Source: PALSA-505 sp963762615
Lineage (GTDB): Bacteria; Actinomycetota; Actinomycetes; Streptosporangiales; Streptosporangiaceae
Assembly: GCA_963762615.1 (NCBI GenBank)
Contig: CAVXLG010000003.1
Span: 682,001 to 746,000, forward strand
Direction: 5' to 3'
DNA length: 64,000 nt
Both the position numbers and the translations under genes were made by a program. This document shows, one piece after another, positions 34,708 to 44,394 of the stretch. Within the stretch, counting starts at the first letter, position 1; every line of letters starts with the position of its first letter. The notes under the pieces were generated by a model, which saw nothing but the letters and a program-made list of their open reading frames with translations, was not told the DNA's origin and searched no databases.

Positions 34708-37157
34708 ATGAAGAACAGATCCCACTCGGCGGGAACACGCATGGAACGGCGGGCAATGGCGGCGCTTGCGGTCATGGCGTGCGCTGCAGCCAGCCTCGTG
34801 CCGGCGGCCGCGGCCATGACCGGTTCAGTTCCGCACCGCGCAGCGCGTGCACGGTTCGAAGTGCCAGGGCCCCGGGCGGACCGGCCTCGGAGGCCTGGGC
34901 GGGGCGGTACTGGGGCAATCGGGCCGGGTAGCTCATGGCGGTGCGGCCCGGCCGGGCGGGTCGGTCGTGCTCGACGGCAGCCCGGGTGTCCCGCTGGCCA
35001 ACCCGAAGACCTCCACGGTCTACGTGCCGGTCCAGTGCGCGACCAATTTCTGTCGTCCGAATACGCCCGAGCCACGTCTTGGACGTCATCAACGCCGCCA
35101 CATGCAACGCCAAGTCGACCTCGGGGTGCCGGGTGATCGCCCGGGCCGCGGCCGGCAAGTTCCCACTGGCGGCGGCCTTGGATGAGCGCACGGACACCGT
35201 CTACGTGGCCGACGGTGCCGGGACCATCTCGGTGGTCAACGGCGCGCGGTGCAATGCGAAAGTGACCAGCGGTTGCGCGAAGCCGCTAGCGACCATCAAG
35301 ACCGGCGGCTTCCCGGTCGCCGCGGCGTTTAACCCCAAGACCCGCACGCTGTATGTGGCCAGCCCCGCCGGCCAGGTATTCGTGATCGACGCCGCCCGGT
35401 GTAACGCGGTGTCCACGTCAGGCTGCGGGGAACCGGTCAAAACGATCAAGGACGCCCTCGACCCCGCGGCCCTGGACGTGGATGTGGCCACCGATACGGT
35501 GTACGCCGCCAACGACGGGCCGACCGGCAACGGCGACACCGTCTCGGTGATCAACGGGGCCACCTGCAACGGCAGCACCGGCACCGGGTGCGGCCAGACC
35601 CCGCCCACCGTCAAGGTCGGCGTCAACCCGTCCTGGGATGTGGTCGACCAGGCCACCAACACCGTCTACGTCGCCAACCACAACGACGGCACCGTCTCGG
35701 TCATCAACGGCGCCACCTGCAACGCCGCCGTGACCTCCGGCTGCGCGCACACCCCGCCCACGGTGACCACCGGCGCCGGGGCCTCCTTCGCCGGCACTGA
35801 CGGCGCGGTGCACACGCTGTTCGCGATGAACCAGAACGACGACACCGTGTCGGCGCTCGACACCCAGACCTGCCGCGGCGGCGCGACGTCGGGCTGCCCC
35901 AAGCGCGCACCCGCCCAGCAGGCCGCGCCCAACCACGGCCCCGCCTACAACCCGTTCCCGAGTTCCTTCGCGCTGATCCCCCAGCTCAGCTCCCTGTACC
36001 TGGTCAGCGTCGGCGGCGCCGGCATCCTGTCGGTGATCAACCCCAGCCGCTGCGACGCCATCCACAAGTCCGGCTGCCGCAAAGAGGCGCCCAGCGTGCC
36101 GGACTCTGAGGTCTTGCTATCCGTCGACCCGGCCACGAACACCATCTATGCCGGCAACCTCAACCTGCCCCAGATCGATGTGATCAACGGCGTCACCTGC
36201 CACCCCGGCGACCTGTCCGGCTGCGCCCCGGTGGCGACGATCCCGATGGCACACCCGCAGGCCAACGTGAGAGTGGGCAGCATCGATGAGACCACCCACA
36301 CGCTGTACGCCTCCGACCCGTTCTCCAACACCACCTCGGTGATCAACACCGCCGCCTGCAACGCCACCCACACCGCCGGGTGCGCCAAAGCCGCGCCAAC
36401 GATTACTATCGGCCCAGCCCCCGGCCCGCCGGTGCTCGATCCGGCCACTCGCACCCTCTACATCCCCTACGGCACCGCCGCGAACCGGGTCGCGGTCGTG
36501 AACGCTGCCACCTGCAACGCCCAGCACACCTCGGGTTGCGGGCAGGCCCCGGCCGTGGTCACGGTCGGTAAAGGCACGTTCGACCTTGCGGTGAGCGTGA
36601 AGACCGACACCGTCTACGCACCCGCCACCGGCGCGCCCGCCTTCAACGGCCGCACCGTCGCTGTGGTCAACGGCGCGACCTGCAACGGAACCAGCCATTC
36701 CGGTTGCGGCCACCTTGCCGCCACCGTCCATGTCGGGCTCGCTCCACTCGGCGTCGCCGTCAATGACCAGACCCACACCGTGTACGTCACCAACAACACC
36801 CTCGGCGACACGCCGGGCACGGTCTCGGTCATCAACGCGGCAGCCTGCAACGGCTCCCACACCTTGGGCTGCGCTGGGCGCATGCCGACCGCTCCCGTCG
36901 GCCGGTCGCCCGGCGTGATCGTGGTGGATACCCGCACCGACATCATCTACGCCGCCGACGAGTTCAGCGCCGCCGTCTCGGTGCTCAACGGCGCCAAGTG
37001 CCGGGCCGGGATGATACGCGGCTGCCGCCGCGCGGTGACCACACAAGCGGTCGGCTCCACCCCAATCGGCGTCGGCGTCAACCAGCGGACCAGAACCGTC
37101 TACGTCACGGACCTCTTCCAGGCCGGCTCCATGTCAATCTTCCGCAGCCACCCGTAA
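34708..37157 (+). pseudogene. Secreted YVTN-like Cys-repeat protein with two N-terminal frameshifts
   Basis: The ATG at 34708 opens a signal peptide (MAALAVMACAAASLVPAAAA). The frame is then lost between about 34,860 and 34,950 (GVPLANPKTSTVYVPVQCAT appears one frame over), and again near 35,070, after which 700 residues run intact. I count 13 repeats of the form TVYVAN..GTVSVINGATCN.x(4-6).SGC, each with a pair of Cys that could close a blade. The Shine-Dalgarno region is AGCGGAACG. Its partner upstream has a different Cys-repeat; both are probably secreted propellers and may be co-transcribed (44 bp apart). Confidence 0.78.
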
Positions 37158-37439
37158 TGCGCTCGTGCGCGGACCTGCTGTTGCCCCCACGCTGACCCGC
37201 CATTCTGGCCGGAGATTCGGGTCGGCCTGGTCATGGTCCATGCGTGCCGAATGGGATAATCTGCGTGCGCTCACGGCAGTCACTGACGCATCAACCCAGC
37301 GCGCCGAGTCGGCGATCTGAACGAGCCCGGGACGCGTAGGCGCATGCCGCTCGCTGACTCTCCGTGATGGCCAGCCCCACGAGCACGAACCAGTACGCGC
37401 TGGCCGCCGCGGTCGGCCGATGGCCGCGTCCACGGACTG

Positions 37440-37998
37440 GATGGTGATCGGGCCGGCGGTCATTGGCGAAGGCCTCCAGTGGGCTGGCGCTGAGGGCAGC
37501 GCGGGCCTGCCTGAGCCGGCTGCGCGCCTCACACAGCTCATCGCGTTCCAGGTGCACCCAGGCTAGGGCGGCGAGCGCCGCGGGTTCGGGTGCCAGCCGG
37601 GCGGCCGTCGGTGGTCGGCCGGGGCGGCCGTTGTCGCCCGGGCGGCCAGCTTGCGCGGCGCAGTCGGCCGCGCAACGCCTCCGCCAGCGCGAGATGCCCG
37701 AGGCAGCCGGCTCGTTCGTCCTCGCTGCCCGGAGTGGTCGCGGCGGCCACACCCGACTCGAGGACACGGGCCGCCTCGTCAAGATGGCTCGACCACAGCT
37801 CGACAGTCCCGCGGCCGGCCAGCACCCGTGTCCGGATTTCCGGATGCCGGGCGAGCTTGTTATCCGGAACCCTGCTGACCAGCACCTCGGCACGGTCAGC
37901 GGCCGCCGCGGCCGCAGCGAGGTCCCCGGTGCGAAGTGAAGCGGCCGGGCGGATCATCGCGGCGGCCAGCCGGGACGCGGCGACACGGTTGTCCTGCA
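37440..37998 (-). pseudogene. LuxR/MalT-type regulator fragment (TPR region)
   Basis: On the minus strand, AAAAAADRAEVLVSRVPDNK, then ATTPGSEDERAGCLGHLALA, then after a frame change (near 37,640) EPAALAALAWVHLERDELCE matches the helical TPR part of large ATP-dependent LuxR regulators. The N-terminal AAA+ domain and the C-terminal HTH are both missing. Dead remnant between the propeller gene and the phosphotransferase pair. Confidence 0.65.
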
Positions 37999-38093
37999 CT
38001 CGCGGAGTCGGCGGTTGACGGTTCATACGCGGACGGTGAGAATTGCCGGGGGCACCGAGCTGCGTGGCGGGTGCTCCCCGGGGGAGGCCAAGA

Positions 38094-39731
38094 ATGTCTG
38101 GACAGGGTACGACTGCGCTTCACTTCGAGCCTCCCGGCCCGGGATCGTGGAACTTGGACCCGGTGCATTTTCCGCGTCCGGTAACGCGGTACTGGGCGGA
38201 GATGCACCCCGAGCCGTTCCGCCGGGGCACGCGCGAGTTCATGGCGTATTACGGGACGCTCATCGAGTCGCTGCAGACGCAGTACGTCAACGGCTTCGCC
38301 TACAACGCGATGCGGCCGGCGGCCGAGGACGAGATCCCGCAGCGTTTCGCTCGGGCGGAGCAGGTGTGGGAGGGCAAGGTCTGGCGCGAGCAGCTGCGCG
38401 AGTGGGACGACACGGCCAAGCCTGCCGCAGTCAGGACACACCGCGAGCTGCAGTCAGTCGATGTGGACGCGCTGTCCGATGACGGGCTGGTTGCGTGCCT
38501 GACCCGCTGTCGCGAGCACCACTCGCAGATGATCTACCAGCACATGCGTTTCACCGGGTCGGCGATGCTACCGGTCGGTGACCTGCTTGCGCACCTCGGG
38601 TCCTGGACCGGCGTCGCGCCGGCCAGCGCGCTCGCGATGATGCGCGGCGCGGCGCCGGTGTCGGCGGGTGCGTCGGGTGAGCTCGAACGGCTCATCGCCG
38701 CGATCAGGCAGGACCTGGCCGCTCGCGCGCTGCTCGACTCAGACGGCGAACCCGGCAAGACGCTCTCAGATCTGCGTGCGTTCGGAGGTGATGTCGGCCC
38801 GGCGATGTCGGAGTATCTCGACCTCGTCGGCTGCCGGCTTCTCGACGGCTTCGACATTTCCGGGCGCTACGCGCTCGAGTTGCCTGACGCGCTGCTGCGC
38901 GCGATCCGGTCATCCGTCAACGGCGTGGACGGCGACACGGCGGATGTCGACCCGCTCATCGCCGACATCCGCTCGCAGGTACCCGGCCCGCACCGCGCGC
39001 AGTTTGACGAGCTTGTCGGCGAGGCGCGTCTGATGTACCGGCTGCGCGACGAACGGGGCGTCTTCAGCGACATCTGGGCATCGGGCATCATGCGCCGCGC
39101 CGCGCTCGCGGCCGGTCGCCGGCTCCAGGGCAAGGGCCGCATCCACGACGCCGAGCACTTCATCGACGCCGGCTTCGACGAGATGTGCTCTTTGGTAACT
39201 GGCGCGGGCGGCCCGTCGGCCGATGAGCTCGCCCAGCGCTTGGCGGACCGTACCTCGCGCACCGCCAAGGAGGCTCCGGCGTCGCTCGGACCACCATCAC
39301 CGCCGCCGCCTGACCCGTCTGGCCTGCCGCCGGGGGTGGCCCGGGTCATGCACGCCATGGGCATCGCGCTGGGCGAGCTGTTCGGCAGCTCGGAAGCGCC
39401 GCACGACGACAACCTGCTGCGCGGTCTCGCCGCCAGTAGCGGTGTATACGAAGGACCGGCTCGCCGCGTCTCGGGCCCGTCTGAGTTCGGCAGCATCGTG
39501 CAGGGCGATGTGCTCGTCACCGAATCGACGACCGAGGCGTTCAACATCCTGCTGCCGCTGCTCGGCGCGATCGTCACCGACGCCGGCGGTCTGCTCTCGC
39601 ACTCGGCGATCGTGGCGCGTGAGTACGGCATCCCTGGCGTGGTCGGGACGCGTGAGGCGACCGATCTGATTCCCGACGGCGCGCGCGTACGAGTCGATGG
39701 CGATGCCGGCGAAGTGACGGTCTACCCGTGA
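38094..39731 (+). CDS. PEP-utilising mobile (His) domain subunit of a split phosphotransferase
   Basis: 545 residues from the ATG at 38094 (GGGGGAGG upstream; an in-frame ATG at 38043 is less likely). The N-terminal ~400 residues are helical (YWAEMHPEPFRRGTREFMAY, MIYQHMRFTGSAMLPVGDLL) and resemble the middle region of PEP-synthase/rifampicin-phosphotransferase-like enzymes. The C-terminus is the swivelling domain with the phospho-accepting His in TDAGGLLSHSAIVAREYGIP. The ATP-grasp part is absent and is encoded by the next gene (GTGA overlap). This split matches phenylphosphate synthase, where separate subunits carry the His domain and ATP-binding domain. Substrate unknown. Confidence 0.85.
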   Translation: MSGQGTTALHFEPPGPGSWNLDPVHFPRPVTRYWAEMHPEPFRRGTREFMAYYGTLIESLQTQYVNGFAYNAMRPAAEDEIPQRFARAEQVWEGKVWREQLREWDDTAKPAAVRTHRELQSVDVDALSDDGLVACLTRCREHHSQMIYQHMRFTGSAMLPVGDLLAHLGSWTGVAPASALAMMRGAAPVSAGASGELERLIAAIRQDLAARALLDSDGEPGKTLSDLRAFGGDVGPAMSEYLDLVGCRLLDGFDISGRYALELPDALLRAIRSSVNGVDGDTADVDPLIADIRSQVPGPHRAQFDELVGEARLMYRLRDERGVFSDIWASGIMRRAALAAGRRLQGKGRIHDAEHFIDAGFDEMCSLVTGAGGPSADELAQRLADRTSRTAKEAPASLGPPSPPPPDPSGLPPGVARVMHAMGIALGELFGSSEAPHDDNLLRGLAASSGVYEGPARRVSGPSEFGSIVQGDVLVTESTTEAFNILLPLLGAIVTDAGGLLSHSAIVAREYGIPGVVGTREATDLIPDGARVRVDGDAGEVTVYP

Positions 39732-40990
39732 CGGAAGTCGTCCCGCTCGCCGACGCGCGCGAAGAGTCACGCTTCGGAGCGAAGGCGACCGGGCTGGGAG
39801 CAGCGGTCCGCGGCGGACTGCCGGTCCCGCCCGGTTTCGCGCTCTCGGGTTCGATCGTCAGCGCGGTGGCCGCGGGGCAAGAGCGCGCCATCGAGCAGCT
39901 CATGACCGCGGCCCGGTCACTGGCCGGACCGCTCGCGGTGCGCTCGTCGGCGGTCGATGAGGACGGCGCGGACGCGAGCTTCGCCGGCCAGCACCTCACG
40001 CTGCTCAACGTGCCGAAGGTCGACGACCTGCGCGCGGCGATCCGCGAGATCTGGTGGTCAGCGAACTCCGACTCGGCGATTACCTACCGGCAGCGCGTGG
40101 GCCTGTTCGCTCGTCCCAGCGTCGGTGTCGTCGTCCAGTCGCTGCTGGATCCCGACGTCGCCGGGGTGATGTTCACGCAGAACCCGATCAACAAGGCCGA
40201 TGAGCGGCTGATCGAGGCAAGCTGGGGGCTCGGCGAGGCCGTCGTAGCCGGCCGCGTCATCCCCGACAGCTTCCGCATGGATCGCGCCGGCGTGGTGCGC
40301 GAGCGCACGCCCGGCCACAAGAAGATCGCCATCCGCGCCGCCGCCGCCGACGGCGGCACCGTCGAGGAGAGCGTTGCGCCCGAGCTCGTCGGGCAGCTGT
40401 GCCTCGACGACGATCAGCTCGCCCAACTGAATGCGCTCGCTGGGCAGTGCGAGCAGGCGTACGGACCAGCGCGCGACATCGAATGGGCGTTCGCGGGCGG
40501 GCAGCTATACCTGCTCCAGTGCCGCGCAGTGACCCGGGCAGGGTCGTCATCACGGCCGGCCGCGCCGCCAGCTGCGAGCGGGCCGGTCGAGGTAATCGAG
40601 CGCGTGCCCCTCTTCACTAACATGAGTCCGCGCGACATCGAAGGCATCGCCGCGCTGTTCAAGGAACGCCGCTTCGCCGCTGGTGAGACGATCACCAAAC
40701 AGGGCGCGGGCGGCGCGGCGTTCTACCTGATCGAGTCCGGCGAGGCGATAGTCTCGGTCGGCGGCCGGCAGCGCTCGACGCTGACAAGAGGAGACTATTT
40801 CGGCGAGATGGCCCTCATCGACGAGGGCGCGCGATCGGCGACGATCACCGCGAGCACCGAGCTCGTATGCTACGGGCTCACCTACTGGGAATTCCGGCCG
40901 CTCGTGCAGCAGAACTCAACGATCGCCTGGAACCTGCTCCAGACGCTGGTCAAGAGGCTCCGCGACGCGGAGGCCGGCCAGCAGGCCTAG
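39728..40990 (+). CDS. PEP-synthase-type ATP-grasp subunit fused to a cyclic-nucleotide-binding domain
   Basis: 420 residues. Residues 1-270 are PPDK_N/PEP-synthase ATP-grasp: FGAKATGLGAAVRGGLPVPP, LAVRSSAVDEDGADASFAGQ, GVMFTQNP, IEASWGLGEAVVAG and DIEWAFAGGQLYLLQCRAVT. Residues ~290-410 are a cNMP-binding domain with a proper phosphate-binding cassette (GDYFGEMAL ... ARSATI, with the key Arg at 369). The two domains are joined by a Pro/Ala linker. The start overlaps the previous stop. A cAMP- or cGMP-gated phosphotransferase is the plausible reading. Confidence 0.87.
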   Translation: MTEVVPLADAREESRFGAKATGLGAAVRGGLPVPPGFALSGSIVSAVAAGQERAIEQLMTAARSLAGPLAVRSSAVDEDGADASFAGQHLTLLNVPKVDDLRAAIREIWWSANSDSAITYRQRVGLFARPSVGVVVQSLLDPDVAGVMFTQNPINKADERLIEASWGLGEAVVAGRVIPDSFRMDRAGVVRERTPGHKKIAIRAAAADGGTVEESVAPELVGQLCLDDDQLAQLNALAGQCEQAYGPARDIEWAFAGGQLYLLQCRAVTRAGSSSRPAAPPAASGPVEVIERVPLFTNMSPRDIEGIAALFKERRFAAGETITKQGAGGAAFYLIESGEAIVSVGGRQRSTLTRGDYFGEMALIDEGARSATITASTELVCYGLTYWEFRPLVQQNSTIAWNLLQTLVKRLRDAEAGQQA

Positions 40991-41296
40991 CTGCGCCGAC
41001 GAGCGCCTCGTGCGCGGATCGCGCGACTGATTGCGGAGATGCTCCGGGAAACCGGGGCACATCAGAGTCTTCGGACTCACCGGGCGATTCAGCGTCCGCC
41101 CGCGTCGCGGTTGACCGGTGAGCACAGTCAGCCACCAGACCGATGTAACTGCCCTGCATGCTCCCTCGTGCCGATGCGTGCGCGTGCCCGGACGGTTCGT
41201 GACCCGCGTATGCGCGATGACTTTCGCGGTCGTCGCGCGTCTTATCTGCGACACGCCGTGAGCTGGGATGCCTGCTGGACAATGAAGGGATGCCTT
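40991..41296. other. Intergenic, no gene recognised
   Basis: About 306 bases. Frames here give Arg-rich shadow translations only. A GAAGGGA Shine-Dalgarno sequence for the next gene lies at 41284-41290. Confidence 0.45.
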
Positions 41297-41821
41297 ATGG
41301 AGGTCACCAATCTGGGTGAGGGGGATGGGCTGCCGCCGGTGGATTGGGCCGCAGTTGCCGAGAAGCTCGATGCCGGGTCGGCGCCAGCTCCGGACGCGGC
41401 GAACTCCCGCACGACCTGGCTGTCCACCGTCAACAAGGACGGCAGCCCGCATGTGACCGCGGTCGGTGCCCTCTGGGCGGACAGCACGTTCTGGTTCCAG
41501 ACGGGCGCGGGCACGCGGAAGGGGCGCAATGTCGCGCGCGATCCGCGGTGTTCGGTCGCGGTGTCGATCCGCGACGCGGATGTCGTCATCGAGGGTGACG
41601 CCAGGCGAGTGACCGAGCCTGGCGCAGTGGCGCGTATTGCGAAGGCGTGGGCGGAAAGCGGCTGGCCGGCCGAACCCGACGACGGCGGGCCGGGTATCAC
41701 TGCCCCGTTCAACGCACCGTCGCAAGGACCACCGCCGTGGAACGTGTATCGCATCGAGCCGCGCTCGGCGATCGTGGTATTGGCGGCGGAGCCGGGCGGC
41801 CTGACTCGCTTCCGGTTCTGA
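41297..41821 (+). CDS. Pyridoxamine 5'-phosphate oxidase-like (FMN/F420 split-barrel) protein
   Basis: 174 residues from the ATG at 41297. TWLSTVNKDGSPHVTAVGAL, then WADSTFWFQTGAGTRKGRNV, then ARDPRCSVAVSIRDADVVIE are the first strands of the split-barrel fold with the flavin phosphate-binding Arg/Lys. WNVYRIEPRSAIVVLA is the last strand. Such actinobacterial proteins bind FMN or F420 and reduce or oxidise small substrates. It is convergent with the acyl-CoA ligase (12 bases between stops). Confidence 0.87.
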   Translation: MEVTNLGEGDGLPPVDWAAVAEKLDAGSAPAPDAANSRTTWLSTVNKDGSPHVTAVGALWADSTFWFQTGAGTRKGRNVARDPRCSVAVSIRDADVVIEGDARRVTEPGAVARIAKAWAESGWPAEPDDGGPGITAPFNAPSQGPPPWNVYRIEPRSAIVVLAAEPGGLTRFRF

Positions 41822-41833
41822 CGCTGGCGGGTT

Positions 41834-43396
41834 TCATCGGTTAGCCCCGCGCGCGAGGTTCGCCTCGGCCATGGCCTTGAGGTGCGTCCGGTCCAGTTTC
41901 CCGGTGGCTGTGAGCGGCATTTCGTCGAGGACGACTATTTCCTCGGGCGCCTTGTAGCCGACCCTCGCGCGCGCGAACTGGATCAGCTCCTGGCTGGCCG
42001 GGCGCTCGGTCCCCTCCGTGAGGGTGATGTAGGCGCGGACGTTCTCACCGTGGACGAGGTCGTGGATCCCGATCACCCCGGCGGTCGCGACGCTCGGGTG
42101 CTCGAGCAGGGCGCCCTCGACCTCCTGGGGGCAGATGTTCGAGCCGTCGTGGACGATGATCTGCTTCTTGCGCCCGCAGAAGGAGAAGTAGCCCTCGTCG
42201 TCGGCTCGCATCACGTCGCCGGAGTCGAGCCACCCGTCGCTGAAGACTGCCTGGGTCGCGCCCGGGTCGTCCCAGTAGCCGGCGGTGGCCGTGGGAGTCT
42301 TGATCCAGAGGCGGCCTTCGCTGCCCGCCGGCAGCTCCTCGCCGTCCTCGTTGCGGATCGACAGCCAGACCGCGGGCACGACCTGCCCGACCGAACCGAG
42401 CTTGATCGGGCCCGACGGCGGGCTCACCGTCACTAGCCCGGCTTCCGTCAGGCCGTAGGCCTCGTCGATCACAAACCCGCTCAGCGCGGTGAACTCCCGC
42501 TCCAGCTCCGCGGAGACGGTGTCGCCCGCCGCGCGACACAGTCGCAGCGAGGCGAAATCGTCGTGCCGGGCGCCGTGGTCGCGGGTCAGCGCGAACAGCG
42601 CCGAGGGAAGCATCGACAGCACCGTCGGGCGGTGTTCGCGAAGCAGCGGGAGCAACTCGTCGCCATCGAACGTCTGGGCCACGATCACGCCAGCGCCCGC
42701 GCTCAGTGCGGCGAACGAGACGTAGAAGGCACCAACGTGCGACAGCGACGAGCCAGCCAGAAGCAGATCGCCGGGGCTGAGCTCGAGCCCGGCCGCCGCC
42801 GTCGCAAACATCCAGCCGAGCGTCTGGTGAGTATGCGTGACCCCCTTCGGGCGTCCGGTACTCCCCGAGGTAAAGAAGATCACCGCAGGCGCCGCCGGAG
42901 AAGGCGGCGGAGGCGAAGATGAGGCCTCCCCCTCAACCAGCTCGTCGAAAGCCGGACCTGCTCCTGGCTTGCCGCCGTAGCTGATGGTGCCCAACGGCAG
43001 CTGCCGGGCGAGCCGGCTTGCGGCGAGGTCCTTCTCCCGCTCGACATGCGCGAGCAGGGCACGGGCTTGGCTGACCGCGAGGGCGTGATCGATCTCCGGT
43101 GCCATGTAGCGGTAATTGAGGGGCGTTGCGACCAGCCCCGCCTTGAAGCAGGCAAGGTAGTGAACGATGAGCGCGGGACGATTGGGCATCAGCGAAGCGA
43201 CCCGGTCGCCCGGGTTCAGCCCCAGGCCGAGCAAACTGACAGCCAGGCGATCGCTGAGGTTATCGAGCGTGCGCCACGTCCAGCGCGTACCCGCGGAGAT
43301 CAGCGCGAGCCCGTCAGGATTGGCATCCAGGCCGACGCGAAGCAGACCGCACGGGCTCACCGGCCTGTCCAACGCCCTTCCGGCATACCCGGTCAC
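41834..43396 (-). CDS. Acyl-CoA/fatty-acid CoA ligase (AMP-binding)
   Basis: 520 residues from a GTG at 43396 (GGGGGTGG upstream); an upstream ATG at 43582 adds an Arg-rich, non-conserved extension. ANL motifs: IFFTSGSTGRPKGVTHTHQ (A3), DEAYGLTEAG (A5), DGWLDSGDV (A7), SFCGRKKQIIVHDGSNICP (A8) and MPLTATGKLDRTHLK (A10, catalytic Lys). It activates a carboxylic acid to acyl-AMP and then acyl-CoA. The specific acid is not evident. Stand-alone gene convergent with the split-barrel protein. Confidence 0.93.
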   Translation of the reverse strand: MTGYAGRALDRPVSPCGLLRVGLDANPDGLALISAGTRWTWRTLDNLSDRLAVSLLGLGLNPGDRVASLMPNRPALIVHYLACFKAGLVATPLNYRYMAPEIDHALAVSQARALLAHVEREKDLAASRLARQLPLGTISYGGKPGAGPAFDELVEGEASSSPPPPSPAAPAVIFFTSGSTGRPKGVTHTHQTLGWMFATAAAGLELSPGDLLLAGSSLSHVGAFYVSFAALSAGAGVIVAQTFDGDELLPLLREHRPTVLSMLPSALFALTRDHGARHDDFASLRLCRAAGDTVSAELEREFTALSGFVIDEAYGLTEAGLVTVSPPSGPIKLGSVGQVVPAVWLSIRNEDGEELPAGSEGRLWIKTPTATAGYWDDPGATQAVFSDGWLDSGDVMRADDEGYFSFCGRKKQIIVHDGSNICPQEVEGALLEHPSVATAGVIGIHDLVHGENVRAYITLTEGTERPASQELIQFARARVGYKAPEEIVVLDEMPLTATGKLDRTHLKAMAEANLARGANR

Positions 43397-44394
43397 GCTG
43401 CCACCCCCGTGAGCGAGATCTATATCGAAACGCTGTCGAAGCGGATGAGGAGCCGCCCGCCGAGCCTGGTGCGGTTGGCCGCGACGGCCGGCCCGGTGCG
43501 GGCCGTCACGGGAGCCGCTGCCGCACGGTGCGCTCCGGCGGTCAACGCGCCGGCCAGCCACTGCACGGGCGCAGGACCGCAAGCCCAGGCGCGACCCAAC
43601 GATGCGAACGAGACGTCGATCAACTCCAGTGGTAGAGATCGGTGCGGTCGATGCGGATCAACGGACGCATCCCCGTCCACTCCGGGTACTTGATGGTGCC
43701 TTACACAGGAGCGTTCTCGCAACGGGAGCCCCCAGGTTTGCCTCAGCGTCGCCTATGCCCAACGCGCTCACCGCAAGACACGCGTCCGATGCGATCCAGC
43801 TGGCTGTCAACCAACCGCGGTCCGACCATTCCGCTCTGCGAGGATAAGCGACAGTCCCTAACTGTGCAGGTCGCGCCACCGACCTTGGCCTCGGGCATAC
43901 GAGCTGGATGGTGACGAGATGCCTGACTACTTCGACCTGAAAAGGCTCCAGGCTGAGGGCTCGGTCCTGGTACGGACTGACCCCGGCCGATACCACGTCC
44001 ACTACGAACGAACCTCGCCACCGACCTCGCCCCGGCAGGTAGTGGCGGTGAGCCGGATGAGCTGAAAGTGCATCACTCTTGCTGTCAGTGTTGACCTGGC
44101 TCTGTCGTTAATCGGGCCGAAGCGACTGCTTCCTTATCAGGGATGCTCTCCGATCGGCTTCACCTGCATGAATCCAGGTCTGAACGTGTGCCGGGCTGTC
44201 CGCGAGTGACCGTGAAAGTCCGTGGCAGACCACCCGATCGGGCACGCGGCGGGCACGCGCTTCTGATAGTGCGGCTGGGCCATCTGGCGGCGTGTCGGCC
44301 GCCGGGCCGCCGCGGCGCCACCCGGATAACAGCTGGGTCGGCCAGTCGGGCCGCTGAGCATCGCACGCAGCAAGTGAATGGCCCGCCCGCCGCT
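43397..44394. other. Intergenic with an integrase-flank-like motif
   Basis: About 1 kb with no convincing gene. At 44203-44262 it has the CCGCGAGTGACCGTG ... GGGCACGCGGCGGGCACGC motif also seen near 18797 and 23390, again suggesting the edge of an old integrated element. One possible small gene (43920) is listed separately. Confidence 0.45.
43920..44066 (+). CDS. Possible 48-residue protein
   Basis: ATG preceded by GGTGACGAG. The frame reads MPDYFDLKRLQAEGSVLVRT and ends VVAVSRMS. Composition is unlike the Arg/Ala shadows around it, but no family is recognised. Could be a chance frame. Confidence 0.25.
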
